Shown piece after piece: positions 6,024 through 9,508 of a stretch of 9,508 nucleotides of DNA (within the stretch, counting starts at the first letter, position 1; each line of letters begins with the position of its first letter). The stretch comes from an uncultured Clostridia bacterium. Its GTDB lineage: Bacteria; Bacillota; Clostridia; Oscillospirales; CAG-272. The notes below the pieces were generated by a model. The model saw only the letters and a program-made list of their open reading frames with translations. It was not told the origin of the DNA and ran no database searches. The stretch covers positions 1 through 9,508 of the forward strand of contig CAJGDZ010000062.1 in the NCBI GenBank assembly GCA_904502055.1, read 5' to 3'. The position numbers and the translations under genes were made by a program.

Positions 6024-7000
6024 GAAATGCGATCATCGAATGCGCCAAGCGCTACGGCGCCGACCTTGTCGGCTTTGCCCCTGCCGACCGCTTTGACCAA
6101 AACGACTCCCTCTTCCGCATCCTTCCGAGCGCCAAAACCGTGATCGGACTCGGATTCCGCGTGCTTCGCGGCATATACCGCGGCGTGGAGGAGGGCACCA
6201 CCTATTATCAGTACACCACCATGGGCGTGGAAAATCTGGAGGAAACGGTAATGCCGCTTGCCCTGATCAATGTAGCAAATCTCATTGAAGAAGAGGGCTT
6301 TGAGGCCATTCCCCAACGCAAAAATCCGCTGATTCTCAATGAAGAGGGCACCACCAACCCCGAGGTCGACTACACCGACGTGGTGCACGGCGTGACGGCC
6401 GAGCATCAGCTCGATTTTCTGAATTGTGCCGTTCAGTGCGGCCTTGGCGAGAAGAGCCTCATCGGCTCCCTTTTGACCAAGGACTACGGCCCGTTTATCC
6501 GTTATTGCTTTATTCTGACCGATGCCGAGCTCGAGCCCACTCCCCTTTTCACGGAAAAGCTTTGCGACGGCTGCGGCGAATGCATAAAGGCCTGCCCCGG
6601 TCGCGCCATCGACGCGAACGGCTTGGTAGACTCCTGGCGTTGCGCCGTCTACTACAACGGTGCAAACGGAACGAAAAATCCCTTTATGCCCCCCGAGGCG
6701 TTTGCCGATTTTGAAAACCGCATGGACATCATCGAGGGCAACGCCGAATTCGACGCCGAGGGCGCGAAGGAGATCCTGAACAACATCTATTTCTATCCCC
6801 CCGCCAAGCATTTCTACCGCACCTCGATCTGCGGCAGAGCCTGCGACCGCGCGTGCTACATTCACCTGGAGGAAAAAGGACTTCTCGGCAAATCCTTCCA
6901 CCGCAAGTTCCGCGAGGGTGAGGACTGGAGGCTGAGCACCACGCAGTTTGTCACCGGCAAGCGCGAAAAGGAATGGGATTTTGGAGGTAAAAAGAAATGA
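6020..7000 (+). CDS. QueG/RdhA-like 4Fe-4S reductase, paralogue 3 (GTG start)
   Basis: The start chosen is GTG at 6020, overlapping the previous stop (GTGA), with AAAGGAGGT ending 9 nt before it. It makes the N-terminus (RNAIIECAKRYGADLVGFAP) line up with the other two paralogues. The ATG at 5963 would add 19 unrelated residues inside the upstream gene. The resulting 326-residue protein has the recurring RG-x2-RG-x2-EG block (50-59), CGLGEKS at 140-146, YGPF and LTDAELE at 156-172, the cluster motif C182-x2-C185-x2-C188-x3-C192-P, Cys208 (WRC), and C271-x3-C275-x3-C279. A basic tail of about 45 residues follows. Two 4Fe-4S clusters and a corrinoid are expected from the family. It overlaps the next gene by 4 nt (ATGA), pointing to translational coupling. 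Substrate unknown. Confidence 0.82.
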   Translation: MRNAIIECAKRYGADLVGFAPADRFDQNDSLFRILPSAKTVIGLGFRVLRGIYRGVEEGTTYYQYTTMGVENLEETVMPLALINVANLIEEEGFEAIPQRKNPLILNEEGTTNPEVDYTDVVHGVTAEHQLDFLNCAVQCGLGEKSLIGSLLTKDYGPFIRYCFILTDAELEPTPLFTEKLCDGCGECIKACPGRAIDANGLVDSWRCAVYYNGANGTKNPFMPPEAFADFENRMDIIEGNAEFDAEGAKEILNNIYFYPPAKHFYRTSICGRACDRACYIHLEEKGLLGKSFHRKFREGEDWRLSTTQFVTGKREKEWDFGGKKK

Positions 7001-8253
7001 AAGAAAAAATGCGAATCTGTATCATCGGTTGCGGACGCTTCTCCCCCTTCTTCGTGCCGCTTTTCAAGGCACACCCCGTAGTCGAAAAGGTCTACGTCTG
7101 CGACATCAAGCCCGAGCGCGCCGAGGATTTCTCCAAGCGCTTTGACGTGGAGATCATAAACTCCTTCGAGGAAGCCATTGCCTCGGACAAGATCAATGCC
7201 GTTGCCATTTTCACCCCGCGCTTCACCCACGGCAAGCTTGTCATCGAGGCGCTGAAGGCCGGCAAGCACGTCTACAGCTCGGTTCCCTGCGCGGTCGACG
7301 TCGACGAGATCCGCGAGATCGAGGAGCTTGTGCGCAAGACCCGTCTGACCTACTCGATGGGCGAGACCGGCTACTACCGCGCCGCCACCATCTTCTGCCG
7401 CCGCGAGTACAAAAAGGGCACGTTCGGCAAATTTGCCTATGGCGAGGCGCAATACAATCACGACATCCGCAAAATGGAAAACTCCTTCCGCAGCTTCGGC
7501 GGCGAGGAGTGGCGCAAGTACGCGGGCATTCCCCCGATGTGGTACCCCACGCACTCCACCTCGATGATCCTGGGTGCTATGCCGGGCGTTTACGCCAAAA
7601 AGGTGGTTGCCTTTGGCTTTAAGGGCAGCCCACGTACCGATATCTACGGCACCGACGGACAAAACCTTTACGACAACCCCTTCTCCAACACCGCCATGCT
7701 TCTGGAGCTTTCAAACGGCGGCATCGCGCGCATCAGCGAAAACCGTTGCCTGGGCTGGCATTGCCCCGAGACCTTCATCAGCCAGTTCTACGGCTCCGAG
7801 GGCTGCTACGAATTCTCGGTGGCGCGCCACTCGCTCAGCTACTGGAAGCCCGATTATCCCGACGTTATCAAGCTCACCGACGTCACCGACCAGCTTCAGC
7901 CGCCCGATCTCTACAGGATGATCAACGAGAATTACGAGCAGGCTCTGAACGACATCTCGCACGCCGAGGGCTACATCCAGGGCACCCCCTCGCCCATTCA
8001 CCCCATCGAGCGCCTTCCCAAGGAATTCGACGGCCTCAAGAACGGCCACAACGGCACACATAAATTCATCGTGGACGATTTCTGCCGCGCCTATCAGACC
8101 GGCAAGCTCTCCCCCTGTAACATCTGGCAGGTGGCTCGCTTCAACATTCCCGGACTTATGGCACATCAGTCGGCACTCAAGGGCGGCGCCACCATGGACG
8201 TCATCGACCTCGGCGACCCCCCCGCAGACTGGGAGATCCTTTCCGACGAATAA
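6997..8253 (+). CDS. Gfo/Idh/MocA-fold NAD(P)-binding protein, atypical (GH109-like features)
   Basis: A 418-residue cytoplasmic protein. Residues 6-20 form the Rossmann start (RICIIGCGRFSPFFV, with the G-x-G motif), Asp36 after the second strand suggests NAD binding, and FTPRFTH at 72-78 and GKHVY at 89-93 are family landmarks. The usual E-K-P motif after GKHV is replaced by SVP (95-97), so the common lysine is missing. A Y-P-T-H segment at 183-186 recalls the catalytic Tyr/His pair of GH109 NAD-dependent glycosidases, which also lack EKP; this comparison is from memory. The protein may therefore be a glycosidase-like or redox enzyme on a sugar derivative rather than a plain dehydrogenase. 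Its ATG overlaps the preceding stop, with GGAGGT 8 nt upstream. Last gene of the operon; its TAA (8251-8253) lies inside the repeat that follows. Confidence 0.82.
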   Translation: MKEKMRICIIGCGRFSPFFVPLFKAHPVVEKVYVCDIKPERAEDFSKRFDVEIINSFEEAIASDKINAVAIFTPRFTHGKLVIEALKAGKHVYSSVPCAVDVDEIREIEELVRKTRLTYSMGETGYYRAATIFCRREYKKGTFGKFAYGEAQYNHDIRKMENSFRSFGGEEWRKYAGIPPMWYPTHSTSMILGAMPGVYAKKVVAFGFKGSPRTDIYGTDGQNLYDNPFSNTAMLLELSNGGIARISENRCLGWHCPETFISQFYGSEGCYEFSVARHSLSYWKPDYPDVIKLTDVTDQLQPPDLYRMINENYEQALNDISHAEGYIQGTPSPIHPIERLPKEFDGLKNGHNGTHKFIVDDFCRAYQTGKLSPCNIWQVARFNIPGLMAHQSALKGGATMDVIDLGDPPADWEILSDE

Positions 8254-8502
8254 ATTGAAGTTTGTCGGTCTGGCTACGTCTGAACGAAGGCGGCGTGCAA
8301 ACCAAGCCTCCCTCCGAGAGGGAGGGGGACCGCCTGTGGCGGTGGAAGGAGCCTGCGCAACTTCATTGTGCTTGCAGACTCTACTGCTGCGCGGGCTCCC
8401 TCAGTCGCCTACTCGGCGCCAGCTCCCTCCCGGAGGGAGCCTTTCATCCGATAACGTTCGTGCATGCATAGCCATTCAAACACACCGATAAATCAAAATT
8501 TG
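8250..8502 (+). repeat. 253 bp structured intergenic repeat, copy 2
   Basis: Same length and about 97% identical by eye to copy 1 at 1851-2103, in inverted orientation. The element begins at the end of the operon: its own TAA (8251-8253) is the stop codon of the upstream gene. Internal hairpins include 8307-8314 with 8318-8325 (8 bp), 8329-8334 with 8338-8343 (6 bp), and a competing pair in which GAGGGAGCC at 8433-8441 can fold back on 8422-8429 or pair with the distal GGCTCCCTC at 8394-8402. An open frame of 78 codons crosses it but looks like a by-product of the repeat. Possible roles are mRNA 3'-end protection, termination, or a non-autonomous mobile element. Confidence 0.9.
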
Positions 8503-8509
8503 TACCCCA

Positions 8510-8543
8510 AAAACAAAGCTCCGCTGTTGCGGAGCTTTGTTTT
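8510..8543. terminator. Strong bidirectional intrinsic terminator
   Basis: A perfect 15-bp inverted repeat, AAAACAAAGCTCCGC (8510-8524) with GCGGAGCTTTGTTTT (8529-8543), has a TGTT loop and an A/T tract on each side. It ends the plus-strand operon after the repeat and the minus-strand permease, whose stop codon is at 8543-8545. An outer pair, CCCCAAAAACAAA (8505-8517) with TTTGTTTTTGGGG (8549-8561), can form an alternative longer stem. Confidence 0.93.
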
Positions 8544-9508
8544 TATTTTTTGTTTTTGGGGAAGCCGGAGCAAAGGTGTCCGACCAGCATAATGGCGGCG
8601 AACACGATCAAGTAAAACAGTACCGGGAATGCAAAGCGTCCCTGTGCTTTTGCGGCGAGGTAAGGTGTAATACCGTGCGCGTAGACCGCCGCAAACACCA
8701 TAAAGACGCACGCCGCAATGGCCGCGGTGGGCAAAAGGAAGCGCCGGACAAAGTCGAGCTCCTTTTCCTTTTTCATCCACAAAATAAACATCGGGATATA
8801 GATGGCATAGAGGGTGATGATCGGAAGCTCGGAGGAGTCGAAGTTAAACGCCCCGAACCAACCGCCCCCCGGCGCCAGATTCGCGCCGTAGAAATAAAGA
8901 AACCAGACCGCGCTGACCAAGAGTCCCCACACCGAGGAATTGGTGGCGGCATTGGTAACCTTGTCCACCTGCGAGAAGGCATCGGGACGCGGCCCCTCGC
9001 CGCGCACCGCGATGGCGTACATCCCGCGTGTGACCCCCATCATAAGCCCGTTGAGCGTGCCGAGGCAGGAAATCACGACGCAAACGTTCAAAAAAGTGCC
9101 GCCGATCGCGCCGAAGATGTTGCGGAAGGCTGTGGTCGCCCCCTCCTCCATCAGCACCGCGTTGGACGCGCCGCCTGCCACGCCGATATAATAAAGCACG
9201 TAAGCCGCCACAACGACGAGCGAGCCGAGAGTCAGCGCCAGCGGAAGCGTTCTCTTGGGATCCTTCAGCTCGGCGTTGATCGAGGTGGCAACGATCCAGC
9301 CCTCGTAAGCAAAGACCGTGGCAACCACCGCGGCAAACAGTCCGCTTCCCGTGCTGCCGCCCACCGCCTCGGTCCCCACCGTGGTAAAGTTTTCGGTCAA
9401 CGTACCGTTCACAAGACCCACGACCGAGCCGACGAGCGCCATCAGCACGATGGGCACCAGCTTAATAAAGGTAGCACTCACCTGAAATCGGCCCGTCAGC
9501 TTGGGCGA
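8543..9508 (-). CDS. APC-superfamily amino-acid permease, 5'-truncated by window end
   Basis: The frame stays open to the window edge, giving 321 C-terminal residues of a larger protein. The GTG at 9481 is not taken as a start because the codons before it (SPKLTGRFQ) read on into a typical APC stretch with a K-L-V-P helix start. About eight hydrophobic segments follow, near residues 14-33, 55-75, 89-110, 130-157, 192-206, 228-246, 257-277 and 293-312 of the visible part. FAYEGW and the ELKDPKRTLP loop are APC landmarks; the loop sits where this family has its conserved E-x-x-x-P segment. Such proteins import amino acids or amines across the cytoplasmic membrane by proton symport or exchange. 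The substrate cannot be told. It converges on the operon and shares its terminator; no functional link is visible. Confidence 0.85.
   Translation of the reverse strand, partial: SPKLTGRFQVSATFIKLVPIVLMALVGSVVGLVNGTLTENFTTVGTEAVGGSTGSGLFAAVVATVFAYEGWIVATSINAELKDPKRTLPLALTLGSLVVVAAYVLYYIGVAGGASNAVLMEEGATTAFRNIFGAIGGTFLNVCVVISCLGTLNGLMMGVTRGMYAIAVRGEGPRPDAFSQVDKVTNAATNSSVWGLLVSAVWFLYFYGANLAPGGGWFGAFNFDSSELPIITLYAIYIPMFILWMKKEKELDFVRRFLLPTAAIAACVFMVFAAVYAHGITPYLAAKAQGRFAFPVLFYLIVFAAIMLVGHLCSGFPKNKK

Noticed and set aside
4037..7000. Respiratory reductive dehalogenase operon
   Set aside because: There is no twin-arginine signal, no small RdhB-type membrane anchor and no RdhA-specific accessory gene, so organohalide respiration is not supported.
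4250..7662. Four long minus-strand frames of 266-311 codons opposite the reductase operon
   Set aside because: They lie antisense to well-supported genes with family motifs, lack ribosome binding sites and family motifs, and follow from the strong G/C bias at third codon positions.
8255..8491. A 78-codon open frame in repeat copy 2, also kept in copy 1 (1862-2098, minus)
   Set aside because: The frame starts with TTG inside the repeat, has no ribosome binding site, and is preserved simply because the two copies are nearly identical. The product is rich in Arg, Pro and Gly from the hairpin sequence and has no recognisable fold.
9479..9481. GTG as the start of the permease
   Set aside because: The frame stays open upstream to the window edge with family-like residues, and several expected N-terminal membrane helices are missing, so the gene is cut by the window.

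Overview
The window looks like chromosomal DNA of an anaerobic Clostridia-type Firmicute, probably an uncultured gut lineage. This rests on strong AGGAGG-type ribosome binding sites, short AT-rich intergenic gaps with sigma-A-type promoters, intrinsic terminators, oxygen-sensitive Fe-S enzymes, and structured GGCTCCCTC-type intergenic repeats. The taxonomy is inference; no rRNA or other marker gene is present.

Layout. Positions 1-145 hold a short (88 bp) intergenic repeat and a bidirectional terminator. A minus-strand metallophosphoesterase (146-889) is divergent from an L-fucose mutarotase-like gene, fucU (978-1418), which has a good promoter and a palindrome over its -10. A second bidirectional terminator separates fucU from a convergent small cupin gene (1454-1828, minus). 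A 253 bp repeat (1851-2103) follows, then an AraC-family regulator (2104-2943, minus) with a clear promoter.

Divergent from the regulator is a tightly packed five-gene plus-strand operon (3056-8253). It encodes a peptidase-U32-like protein with a cysteine cluster, three tandem paralogues of the epoxyqueuosine-reductase/reductive-dehalogenase (QueG/RdhA) type with two sets of cluster-binding cysteines each, and a Gfo/Idh/MocA-fold protein whose usual EKP motif is replaced. Gaps are 3 and 1 nt, then two 4-nt stop/start overlaps, so the genes are almost certainly co-transcribed. A second 253 bp repeat, about 97% identical to the first and in opposite orientation, starts at the operon's last stop codon (8250-8502). 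A 15-bp hairpin terminator and the 3' two-thirds or so of an APC-family amino-acid permease (8543 to beyond 9508, minus) close the window.

How the genes may work together. The AraC regulator plus the operon form a self-contained block bounded by inverted repeats. The gene set suggests a cytoplasmic, anaerobic reductive pathway that combines several probable corrinoid/Fe-S reductases with a U32-type Fe-S protein and an NAD(P)-binding enzyme. Substrate and reaction cannot be read from the sequence. The nearby fucU and the sugar-type regulator and oxidoreductase folds hint at a carbohydrate or glycoside derivative, but this is inference. No CRISPR array, tRNA, rRNA or transposase was seen.
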